Shown piece after piece: positions 8,454 through 15,359 of a stretch of 18,081 nt of DNA; the stretch's first letter is position 1; each line of letters begins with the position of its first letter. Below the pieces are notes generated by a model, which was not told the DNA's origin, did not search any database, and was given only the letters and a program-made list of their open reading frames with translations. The position numbers and the translations under genes are program-made. The DNA comes from JALZKA01 sp963725035 (GTDB lineage Bacteria > Actinomycetota > Thermoleophilia > Solirubrobacterales > 70-9), in the NCBI GenBank assembly GCA_963725035.1, contig CAVRWX010000014.1:1-18081 (forward strand), written 5' to 3'.

Positions 8454-9344
8454 CTAGTCGAGCACGTAGAGAACGACTATCGCGCTCACAACGTAGGCGA
8501 CTCCCGCAAAGATCACGCCGGGGTCGCGAGCGATGATCGCCGCGGTCGAGCGGGTGTCCTGGCGGTCGTAGATCAGGTAGAGGTAGCGGAAGACTCCGTA
8601 GAGGACCGCCGGCGCGGTGGCGAGCATCTTCGAGCCGGCGAAGGGCGAGTCGACCGCGTAGATGATGTACGAGATCAGCGCGGTGGCTGTGACCATCGCG
8701 ATCATCTGGTCCAGGAACGGGAGCGAGTAGTGCTCGAGCACCGGACGGGTGACCAGTGCTTCGGCTTCTCCGGTGGCGGGCGCCACCGGCAGCTCCTCGA
8801 GGATCGCCTCCTGACGGCGCTTCGTGAAGCCGAGGAAAAGCGCCAGCATCGCCGTGCAGACGAGCAGGAACTCCGAGGTGCCGACATCGACGGCCTCCGC
8901 GCCCGCGACCACTCGCAGGAGGAAGAGCCCCGCGATCGTCATCACGTCGATGATCACGAGGCGCTTGAGGATGATCGAGTAGAGGACCGTGGTCACGGCG
9001 TAGATTGCGACCAGCGCGGCCACGTCGGCCGAGACGAGGACCAGCGGCGCGACGACCGCGAAGATCGCAAGCACGACGGCGACGGCGCCGGCGGTGCCCT
9101 CGGACAGCGCGCCGCTCGCGATCGGCCGGTTGCGCTTGTCGGGATGGCGGCGGTCGTGCTCGACGTCGCGCAGGTCGTTGAAGAGGTAGCCGGCGCTCGA
9201 CACGGCGCAGAAGGCGACGAAGGTCACGAGGACGTCGGCGACCGCGCCCGGCTCGTCGAAGCTGCGCGAGAAGACGATCCCGGCAAAGACCAGGACGTTC
9301 TTCACCCACTCCTGCGGGCGCAGCGATGCGATCAGCGGACGCAT
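8454..9344 (-). CDS. UbiA-family prenyltransferase, decaprenyl-phosphate phosphoribosyltransferase-like
   Basis: Integral membrane protein of 296 aa with about eight or nine hydrophobic helices. UbiA enzymes transfer prenyl groups; the branch this most resembles (mycobacterial Rv3806c) joins phosphoribosyl diphosphate to decaprenyl phosphate, on the way to decaprenyl-phosphoryl-arabinose for cell-wall arabinan. Support comes from the N-terminal RPQEWVKNVLVFAG, the first Asp-rich motif NDLRDVEHD (56-64) followed by KRNRPIASG, and a second conserved loop LYSIILKRLVIID. The ATG at 9344 lies 12 nt after the stop of the AGPS-like gene. A TAACCT box overlapping that stop ends 9 nt upstream. No arabinosyltransferase or DprE1/DprE2 gene is in the window. 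A role in modifying another polyprenyl or ether lipid is possible but unsupported. Confidence 0.85.
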   Translation of the reverse strand: MRPLIASLRPQEWVKNVLVFAGIVFSRSFDEPGAVADVLVTFVAFCAVSSAGYLFNDLRDVEHDRRHPDKRNRPIASGALSEGTAGAVAVVLAIFAVVAPLVLVSADVAALVAIYAVTTVLYSIILKRLVIIDVMTIAGLFLLRVVAGAEAVDVGTSEFLLVCTAMLALFLGFTKRRQEAILEELPVAPATGEAEALVTRPVLEHYSLPFLDQMIAMVTATALISYIIYAVDSPFAGSKMLATAPAVLYGVFRYLYLIYDRQDTRSTAAIIARDPGVIFAGVAYVVSAIVVLYVLD

Positions 9345-9353
9345 GGCCGAGGG

Positions 9354-9359
9354 AGGTTA
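9354..9359 (-). promoter_or_regulatory. Candidate -10 box TAACCT for the UbiA-family gene
   Basis: TAACCT (minus strand) overlaps the stop codon of the preceding gene and ends 9 nt before the ATG at 9344. No Shine-Dalgarno is present. The match could be fortuitous because it shares its TAA with the stop. Confidence 0.25.
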
Positions 9360-10956
9360 GGTGGCTGGATCGATCAGGACGCCCGGGTTGAGGACGCCCG
9401 CAGGATCCAATGCGTGCTTGGCGGCGCGCAGCGCCTCGGCAAACGGCTCTGGGCGCTGACGGTCATACCAGGGCCGGTGATCGCGTCCGACCGCGTGGTG
9501 GTGCGTGATCGTGCCACCGGCGTCGATCAGCGCGTCCGAGACCGCGGCCTTGATCTCGCCCCATTGGCGCGTCCTCCTCGCCGCGCTCTGGCAGGGGCGA
9601 GAATCGTGAAGTAGGGAGCGGGACCGTTCGGGTAGACGTGCGTGAAGCGGCAGGTGACCTTCGCAGGGCTCCCCAACCGCCTTCCGCGCGGTCTCCATCA
9701 CGGTCGCGTGGAACTCCTCGAAGCGCTCCCAGGTGATCGACGTCTCGAACGTCTCCGAGAGGACGCCGAGCGAGACGAGCGAGTCGCGCAGGTATGGGGC
9801 CGACAGGAAGGCCGAGCGCCAGGCGCCGACGTTGTCGCTCGTCCTCCAGCCGACGTCCTGCGTGCGCACGTCTCCCGGCTTGCCGCCGTGCTCCCGGGCC
9901 GCGTCGATGGCGATCCGCATCGGCTCGTCAACCGGATGATGCGCCGACTCGAAGCCGAGGACGAGAAGGGCATTCTGCCCGTCCCCCGCGCCGGTGAAGG
10001 CAACCTCCGCCGGATCGAGGAGGCGGCAGTTCGAGGGATCAAGGCCGGACTGCGAAAGCTCGCGTACAGCGGCGGCGCCCGCTGCAAACGTTTCGAACTC
10101 GACCCCGCACGAGGTCTTGAAGCGCGGGCGCGGAAGGACGCGGACCCACGCATCCGTGATCACGCCGAGGATTCCCTCGGACCCGACCAGCATGCGGTCG
10201 GGGCTCGGGCCCGCTCCCGAGCCGGGTAGACGGCGGCTCTGCCACACACCGGCGGGCGTGATCGCGCGAACGGACTCGACCATGTCGTCGACGTGAGTGA
10301 GCTTCGTCGCGAAGTGCCCGCCGGCGCGGGTCGCGACCCACCCGCCCAGGGTCGAGAACTCGAACGACTGGGGAAAGCAGCGCATTGTCAGCCCGCGCTC
10401 GCGGAGCTGGTCCTCGAGGACCGGGCCGGGCGCCCCCGCCTGGATCAGCGCCGAGCGGGAGACCTCGTCCACCTCGAGCACGCGGTCGAGCGCCCCAAGG
10501 TCGATCGTGACGACGCCGGGGTACTCGCGCGGCAGGCGCGGCTCGACGCCGCCGCAGACGCTGGTGCCGCCACCGTAGGGGATCGCCGCGATAGCCCTCG
10601 TCGCAGCACCACGCGAGGACGGCCTCCACCTCGGCCTCGGTACGCGGCCGGGCGACGACGTCGGGCACGTTCTCGAACTCGCCCCGGAAGCCGCGCACGA
10701 TATCGCGGTACGCCTTGCCCATCGAGTGCGAGGCGCGGGCGTGCGGGTCGTCCGCGCAGATCTCGGCAAGCGATGGCGGTGGTGGCGACACGCGCAATGC
10801 GGGAAGCTCGACCTGCTCGAGCGGAACCGCCTCGACGATCTCCTCGCCTCCGAAGCCGAAACGCTCTTGCGCGAGCGAGCGCATGCCCTCGAGCGCGGCT
10901 CGGTCGGGCTGCGCCGACTCGGCGCCCCAGCCCCAGTGGTTGCGGCGCTCAGCCAC
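9357..10956 (-). pseudogene. Alkyl-dihydroxyacetonephosphate synthase-like FAD enzyme, frameshifted
   Basis: Relative of AGPS, which swaps the acyl chain of acyl-DHAP for a fatty alcohol to make the ether bond. N-terminal part (10956 to about 10595): NHWGWGAES, VPDVVARPRTEAEVEAVLAW. After a frame change come the FAD loops PYGGGTSVCGGVE, FEFSTLGGWVATRAGG and GSEGILGVITDAWVRV. The C-terminus has the hallmark HHHAVGRDHRPWY and LDPAGVLNPGVLI. Three frame changes are needed: one extra base near 10593-10600 (DEG to IAAIPYGGG); one extra base near 9659-9662; and a compensating shift near 9565-9585. Between the last two, family-like sequence (VTCRFTHVYPNGPAPYFTI) lies in another frame. Read as given, the N-terminus is split off and about 30 residues near the active site are scrambled. 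The GTG start overlaps the upstream SDR by 8 nt. Real decay and assembly error are both possible. Confidence 0.82.
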
Positions 10957-11878
10957 CGTCGCGCTCGTCCGGGTCGGCGCGCTTTTCGTCGCCGGTGCCG
11001 GGGAAGAGCTTCATCGCGCCGTTGATCAGCGCGTCCTGGACCTTGGGCGCCGCCGAGTAGGTCATCTCGGCGATCCGCCCACCCGTCGTCGTCTGCTTCT
11101 TAGGCTTGTTGACCAGGGCCTTGGCGACCATGGTCGAGGCCTCCTCGGGGCTGATCGACGGCATCGAGCGGTAGTGGGCAGTCGGCTCGATCATCGGCGT
11201 CCGCACGAGCGGCATGTAGACGGTGGTGATGTCGACGCCGTCGTCGATGATCTCGGATGCGATCGAGCGGGAGAAGCCGTCGAGCGCGTTCTTGGAGGCG
11301 ACGTAGGCCGAGAAGCGGGGCGTGTTGATCTGCACGCCCATCGAGGAGATGTTCACGATGTGGCCCGAGCGGCGCTCGCGCATCCCGGGCAGCACTTTGA
11401 GGATCAGCGCGACCGCCCCGAGGTAGTTCAGCTGGATCGTGCGCTCGAAGTCGTGGAGGCGCTCATACGAGTTGGCGACCGATCGCCGGATCGACATCCC
11501 CGCGTTGTTCATGAGGATGTCCACGCCGCCGTGCTCGGCCAGCACCTCCTCGGCCATCGCCCCGATCGCGTCGGTGTCGGTGAGGTCGCACGGGTGGACG
11601 TGTGCCTCTCCCCCGACCTCCTCGATCTTCGCCTGGACCGCTTCGAGCTTCTCGCGGGTGCGCGAGACCAAAAGCACCCTGGCGCCGTTCACGCCGACGC
11701 GGATAGCGGTCGCCTCGCCGATCCCGGACGATGCGCCCGTGATAAGCATCGTCTTGCCCTCCACGGCGGTGCGAAGCGAGCGGTCGCGGAAAGGGTTGGG
11801 CTTGGGCAGGTTGCGCGGCACGCCGCTCGCCGCTCTCGCAACGGCGCGTAGCTGATCGCCTCTGATTGGTCGGGCCAT
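10949..11878 (-). CDS. Short-chain dehydrogenase, paralogue of the FAR C-terminal domain
   Basis: 309-aa classical SDR, NAD(P)H-dependent, cytoplasmic or membrane-associated. Motifs: TGASSGIG (47-54), NNAG (124-127), NISS (176-179), and catalytic Y192 and K196 in YVASK. An N-terminal extension (1-40) precedes the Rossmann fold. From RRSVANSYERLHDFERT through RFSAYVASK to DDGVDITT and MPLVRTPMI it closely follows the C-terminal half of the fatty acyl-CoA reductase encoded two genes upstream, so the two are paralogues. It overlaps the AGPS-like gene by 8 nt, which ties the two functions. Candidate roles are acyl/alkyl-DHAP reductase or a second acyl-CoA/aldehyde reductase; the sequence does not decide. 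The ATG at 11878 has no Shine-Dalgarno but a TAGAGT box 9 nt upstream. Confidence 0.9.
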   Translation of the reverse strand: MARPIRGDQLRAVARAASGVPRNLPKPNPFRDRSLRTAVEGKTMLITGASSGIGEATAIRVGVNGARVLLVSRTREKLEAVQAKIEEVGGEAHVHPCDLTDTDAIGAMAEEVLAEHGGVDILMNNAGMSIRRSVANSYERLHDFERTIQLNYLGAVALILKVLPGMRERRSGHIVNISSMGVQINTPRFSAYVASKNALDGFSRSIASEIIDDGVDITTVYMPLVRTPMIEPTAHYRSMPSISPEEASTMVAKALVNKPKKQTTTGGRIAEMTYSAAPKVQDALINGAMKLFPGTGDEKRADPDERDGG

Positions 11879-11887
11879 GGGCGCGGA

Positions 11888-11893
11888 ACTCTA
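11888..11893 (-). promoter_or_regulatory. Candidate -10 box TAGAGT for the SDR-AGPS unit
   Basis: TAGAGT on the minus strand ends 9 nt before the ATG at 11878, in the 62-nt gap after the secreted-protein gene. It would give a leaderless transcript starting the SDR-AGPS-UbiA unit separately from FAR. Confidence 0.4.
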
Positions 11894-11940
11894 CGGTTTG
11901 CGGAGAGCTACGGACGCAGCCAACCGCATCCCGGTGGGCG

Positions 11941-12831
11941 TCAGGCCTTGAGGCAGCTCGCCCAGGCGTACATCGCCTCAGGCGCCCCGCCCGCGTAGCG
12001 AACCGTCATCTTCCAGCCGTCGTCCGGCGCCTTGCCCTGGTCCTTGGAGTCGTAGGGCTCGGATGCGATGGTGTCGGTCGGGAAGCGGCCGTAGCCGCCG
12101 CCGACGACGCGGCGATTCTTCGGGCACGCGACCTTGATCTTGTGCTTTCCCCCCAACACCACATCGGCCTTGAAGACCTGCTTGACGTTGTCGGCGGTGC
12201 AGATGATGTTGATCTCGTAGTCGAGGCCTGGCCCTTCCTTGAGGAAGCTCGCAAGGATGGTGTTCTTCAACGGCTTCGAGCCTGCGAAGCTCAACCCCAG
12301 TTCCTCGATCTCGATGTCCTCTGGGTTCGGTGCGTCCGTATCGAGGCCGGCGCTGGTCACCTCGCCCGGGAAGCAAACGACCGAGCTGGACGACGAGAGG
12401 CTCCCAGCTCCGACCGAGCCGGTCTGCTCCGTATATGTCAGCGCAAGCGGCCCGGACGGCTCGAGGCAGATCGCCGTCACCCGGAGGGTCCGCGAACCGA
12501 CCATGCCGACGACTCCCTGAACGGACCAGAAGTCGTCCGGGTCTGAGTCGGTGTCGCCGCCATCCAGCGGACGGAGGCTGGAGATCTCGACGGGATCGGT
12601 GCCGCCGGGCGCAGGGGCGGTGGTGAAGCCCCCGCCCCCGCCTGAGATCGAAGTCTCACCAGGGCATTGGGCTGAGACGATGTCCGCATCGCCCTGGCCG
12701 ATCGTGGCTTTTGCCGTCACGTAGCTGACCGGCCCTGAGGTTGTTGTTGCCGCTTTGGCGGGCGCGGCCGCTATCGGCCCGCAGATGAGAGCGGCGAGTC
12801 CGATCCCTGTGGTGATCGTCCCCCTGATCAC
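11941..12831 (-). CDS. Secreted protein with three Cys-paired repeats, function unknown
   Basis: 296-aa exported protein, not recognised by function. The signal peptide spans about 1-27 (hydrophobic core GIGLAALICGPIAAA, cleavage after AKA). The mature part has exactly six cysteines (56, 122, 153, 211, 236, 293) in three successive pairs spaced 66, 58 and 57 residues, suggesting three tandem disulfide-closed units. Units 1 and 3 share a clear pattern: CP followed by a Gly-rich GGGGGF or GGGYGRF, then an Asp-rich stretch ending DDFW or DDGW, then beta strands and AICL or ASCL. Unit 2 is diverged (CFPGEVTSAG ... NIIC). The GTG start lies 2 nt after the FAR stop, with a TACACT box ending 7 nt upstream inside the FAR 3' end. 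Its place among lipid enzymes is unexplained. Confidence 0.8.
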   Translation of the reverse strand: MIRGTITTGIGLAALICGPIAAAPAKAATTTSGPVSYVTAKATIGQGDADIVSAQCPGETSISGGGGGFTTAPAPGGTDPVEISSLRPLDGGDTDSDPDDFWSVQGVVGMVGSRTLRVTAICLEPSGPLALTYTEQTGSVGAGSLSSSSSVVCFPGEVTSAGLDTDAPNPEDIEIEELGLSFAGSKPLKNTILASFLKEGPGLDYEINIICTADNVKQVFKADVVLGGKHKIKVACPKNRRVVGGGYGRFPTDTIASEPYDSKDQGKAPDDGWKMTVRYAGGAPEAMYAWASCLKA

Positions 12832-12833
12832 AC

Positions 12834-14975
12834 CTACCAGTGTACGCCTCGCATCAGGTATGCGAAGGCAACCTGCTGGTTCGTGGCCTGGTCCTCGGTG
12901 CTCTGCGGTTTGCTCGCTCCCGCCAGAGTGGCGGGTTTGTCCTTCGAGCCCTTCGCCGCGGCTGAGTCCGGGAACATGTGGTACGCGGTATTCAGGATGT
13001 AGTCGATCGAGCGCGGGTTGATCGCGTAGAGGATCTGGCCGAGCGTCCCCATCGGAGTCGCAATCCGCTTCGGGTGATGGATGATCGCCTGGGTAATCAG
13101 GCCGGCCGCCTCGTCGGGCGTGATCGTCGGGAACCGGTCGTACATCTTCGTCGGCGCGATCATCGGCGTCCGCACAAGCGGCATATGGATCGTGGTCACG
13201 TCGACCCCGTCGTCGACGATCTCCGAGGCGATGCAGCGGCTGAAGGCATCCAGCGCCGACTTCGAGGCGACGTACGCCGAGAAGCGCGGCATGTTCGTCT
13301 GCACGCCGATCGAGCTCACGTTGATGATCTGGCCCGACTTGCGCTCACGCATGACCGGCAGGAGCTTCAGGATCAGGCGCACTGCTCCGAAGTAGTTCAA
13401 TTGCATCGTCCGCTCGAAGTCGTGTGGCCGGTCGTATGAGAGCGCGATCGAGCGCCGGATCGAGCGCCCCGCGTTGTTCACGAGGACGTCGACGTGTCCG
13501 TGCTGCTCGAGCACCTCGTCGGCCATGCGCTCGATGTCCTCGTAATCGGAGAGGTCTGCACGGTGGATGTACGCGATGCCGCCACCGGCCTCGATCTGGG
13601 CCTTCGTGGACTCGAGCTTCTCAGGCGTTCGAGCGACGAGCAGGGCGATCCCGCCGGCGTCCGCGATCTTCATCGCCGCCGACTTGCCGATGCCCGACGA
13701 GGCGCCGGTGACCATGACGACCCGACCGCGCACGGACTTCTCGAGTGAGACGTTGCCGCGGACGCGCCGGGCGAAGCGGAGTGCCTCGTCCGGAATCTGG
13801 TGTTCCAGGATCTGGCTGACGCCGCCGACCACGCCAAGGCGCCCTCGGGCCGCGCCGGCCAGTGTCTTGTCCCGATAGAGGTCGGGGTCCAGGTGGCGCT
13901 CCCAGTAGTCCCAGAGCTTTCCCGCGTAGGCGTTCAGCGGCGGCACGGAGATGCCCGAGCCCGCCAGCGCGGCCTGCGTCTGGCGAGAGTCGAACTTGGT
14001 CGGCCAGCTCATGTACATCAGGACCGAGCGCGGAATGCCGAAGTCGGCCAGGACCGCGTCGGTGACCGTGTTGCCAAGTGGCGCCGAGTTTGCGACGAAG
14101 CCCAGGATGGGCTGAAGCGATTCCGTGACCCTGGCGGGCAGGCGCACGGTCGTCTGCGGCGCGTGAGCGGCCTGCGCGAACGTGTCGATGATCTCGCCGG
14201 CCGTCATCGCGTTCGGGTCGGTCAGATGGAACGCGCGCCCGTCCAGATCAGGCGCATGGGCGATGTGGTCAATCGCGTTGACGACGAAGTCGACCGGGAC
14301 GATGTTGATCTCGCGTCCCTCGACGCCCGCCATCGGGAGCCATTGCGGCACCGCGTTGCGAATGCGGCGGATCAGCTTGAAGAAGTAGTACGGCCCGTCG
14401 ACCTTGTCCATCTCGCCCGTCTCGGAGTCGCCGACGACGATCCCCGGGCGATAGACGCGCCACGGTCGCGAGCACTCGTTGCGGACGATTCCTTCGGAGT
14501 CGTGCTTGGTTCGGAAGTAGGGGTCTGTGTCGAGGTTCACTGCCTCCTCGAACATGTCCTCGCGCCAGGTGCCCGGATAGAGCCCGGCTGCAGCGATGGA
14601 CGAGACCATGTGAACGCAGCCGGCATCAATCGCCTCGGCGAGCTCGACCATGTGGCGGGTGCCGTCGATGTTCGCGACTTGCTGCGACTCGGCATCCGCC
14701 TTCATGTCGTAGATGGCCGCGAGGTGGAAGAGGTGGTCGACGTTGCCGGTGAGCGTTGAGACGTCCTCGTCGGACACGCCGAGCCGGGCTTGCGCGAGAT
14801 CGCCGACGATCCCGACCACGCGGTCCTCGTCGACTCCCCAGCGGCTGCGGAGCTCCTCGAGCCGTCCCTTCGACCCTTCGCGGACGAGCACGTAGATCGT
14901 CCCCTCGCGCTTCAGCAGAAGTTCGACGAGATTGCGACCGATGAAGCCGGTTGCGCCGGTGACGAAATAGCCCAT
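12834..14975 (-). CDS. Alcohol-forming fatty acyl-CoA reductase, two-domain
   Basis: Reduces fatty acyl-CoA (or acyl-ACP) to fatty alcohol with NADPH via the aldehyde; probably membrane-associated. The 713 aa hold two SDR domains. Domain 1 (about 1-370) is an extended SDR with TGATGFIG (6-13), VSSIAAAG (124-131) and Y153/K157 in YFRTK, plus ETGEMDKVDGPYYFFK (185-200). Domain 2 (about 415-670) is a classical SDR with TGASSGIG (423-430), NNAG (500-503) and Y568/K572. Domain order, length and C-terminal tail (QVAFAYLMRGVHW) match, from memory, the Marinobacter wax-ester FAR and mycobacterial AcrA1. The ATG at 14975 is chosen because AAGGAGAGG sits at ideal spacing before it; the TTG at 14990 would put that site inside the gene. 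Wax-ester synthesis is the main alternative role, but no wax synthase is here. Confidence 0.93.
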   Translation of the reverse strand: MGYFVTGATGFIGRNLVELLLKREGTIYVLVREGSKGRLEELRSRWGVDEDRVVGIVGDLAQARLGVSDEDVSTLTGNVDHLFHLAAIYDMKADAESQQVANIDGTRHMVELAEAIDAGCVHMVSSIAAAGLYPGTWREDMFEEAVNLDTDPYFRTKHDSEGIVRNECSRPWRVYRPGIVVGDSETGEMDKVDGPYYFFKLIRRIRNAVPQWLPMAGVEGREINIVPVDFVVNAIDHIAHAPDLDGRAFHLTDPNAMTAGEIIDTFAQAAHAPQTTVRLPARVTESLQPILGFVANSAPLGNTVTDAVLADFGIPRSVLMYMSWPTKFDSRQTQAALAGSGISVPPLNAYAGKLWDYWERHLDPDLYRDKTLAGAARGRLGVVGGVSQILEHQIPDEALRFARRVRGNVSLEKSVRGRVVMVTGASSGIGKSAAMKIADAGGIALLVARTPEKLESTKAQIEAGGGIAYIHRADLSDYEDIERMADEVLEQHGHVDVLVNNAGRSIRRSIALSYDRPHDFERTMQLNYFGAVRLILKLLPVMRERKSGQIINVSSIGVQTNMPRFSAYVASKSALDAFSRCIASEIVDDGVDVTTIHMPLVRTPMIAPTKMYDRFPTITPDEAAGLITQAIIHHPKRIATPMGTLGQILYAINPRSIDYILNTAYHMFPDSAAAKGSKDKPATLAGASKPQSTEDQATNQQVAFAYLMRGVHW
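12839..12844 (-). promoter_or_regulatory. Candidate -10 box TACACT for the secreted-repeat gene
   Basis: Lies in the last codons of the FAR gene on the minus strand and ends 7 nt before the GTG at 12831, as expected for a leaderless start. The intervening GGTAGGT could instead act as a ribosome site but is too close to the GTG. Confidence 0.35.
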
Positions 14976-14978
14976 TTG

Positions 14979-14987
14979 CCTCTCCTT
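14979..14987 (-). promoter_or_regulatory. Strong Shine-Dalgarno AAGGAGAGG of the FAR gene
   Basis: On the minus strand AAGGAGAGG ends 3 nt before ATG 14975; its AAGGAG core is 6 nt away. It is the strongest ribosome site in the window and decides the FAR start. Confidence 0.75.
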
Positions 14988-15013
14988 CAAAAGGTGAAAG
15001 CTCTCTCTCGGAG

Positions 15014-15019
15014 ACCCTA
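15014..15019 (-). promoter_or_regulatory. Candidate -10 box TAGGGT of the FAR gene
   Basis: TAGGGT on the minus strand would start a transcript about 30 nt before the FAR ATG, leaving room for the strong Shine-Dalgarno. No good -35 is visible. It overlaps the box proposed for the divergent gene, so the two promoters would compete. Confidence 0.25.
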
Positions 15020-15023
15020 CTAT
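15018..15023 (+). promoter_or_regulatory. Candidate -10 box TACTAT of the small Cys-pair gene
   Basis: TACTAT ends 8 nt before the ATG at 15032, consistent with a leaderless transcript. A weak -35-like TGAAAG lies 17 nt upstream (14995-15000). No Shine-Dalgarno precedes the ATG. Confidence 0.4.
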
Positions 15024-15031
15024 CCCTGTAG

Positions 15032-15337
15032 ATGGCGCTCATCCAACCCGAGTCCGGCGACCCAGGAGAAGACAGGGCCGTCGCGGGCGCGGTCGGCGCG
15101 GACTCGGCCGAGCTCGAGCGCAAGCTCTTGAATGACGGCCACCAGGTGATCGCCTACGGATCGCTCATCTGCTCGGAGTGTGAGCTGCCGCTTCCTGGCC
15201 GGCCTGCTGTCGCTGCGCCAGCTCTGATCCATTGCGCCTGGTGCGGGCACAGCGCGCGGGCGCGTGAGCTCTTCCGTCCCAACGTGGTTGACGCTCCCGC
15301 AAACGGCGTCGCTTTGGTGGCGCGCCTAGGCCGCTAA
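15032..15337 (+). CDS. Small zinc-ribbon-like protein of unknown function
   Basis: 101 aa, not recognised. Two Cys pairs, CSEC and CAWC, lie about 20 residues apart (SLICSECELPLPG and LIHCAWCGHSARAREL), the usual layout of a small zinc ribbon. The first 35 residues are acidic and probably disordered (PESGDPGEDRAV); a helix (SAELERKLLNDG) precedes the ribbon. There is no signal peptide. It diverges from the FAR gene across 56 nt and ends 22 nt before the convergent lipoprotein gene. The opposite-strand open frame lacks any such pattern, so this strand is preferred. It might be a DNA- or protein-binding accessory of the divergent lipid genes, but that is only positional inference. Confidence 0.65.
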   Translation: MALIQPESGDPGEDRAVAGAVGADSAELERKLLNDGHQVIAYGSLICSECELPLPGRPAVAAPALIHCAWCGHSARARELFRPNVVDAPANGVALVARLGR

Positions 15338-15359
15338 CGGGGCTTGGACCGGCGGACTC

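Noticed and set aside
7340..8536. 398-codon plus-strand frame opposite the acyl-CoA dehydrogenase
   Set aside because: No motif or signal; the minus strand has all acyl-CoA dehydrogenase landmarks.
8454..9344. UbiA-family gene as an archaeal-type ether-lipid prenyltransferase (DGGGP synthase)
   Set aside because: Tempting beside an ether-lipid locus, but the WVKNVLVFAG N-terminus and KRNRPIASG motif fit the phosphoribosyltransferase branch better; not claimed without phylogeny.
8436..9614. 392-codon plus-strand frame opposite the UbiA gene
   Set aside because: Extremely rich in Arg, Asp, His and Glu because it complements a hydrophobic membrane protein; not a believable protein.
10715..11851. 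378-codon plus-strand frame opposite the SDR and AGPS start
   Set aside because: Shadow frame with Arg/Asp/His/Val bias; the opposite strand carries TGASSGIG and YxxxK.
13800..14759. 319-codon plus-strand frame opposite FAR
   Set aside because: Antisense of a recognised enzyme with the usual shadow composition.
12834..14990. TTG start at 14990 for FAR
   Set aside because: It would make the AAGGAGAGG ribosome site part of the coding sequence; ATG at 14975 begins right at the Rossmann strand.
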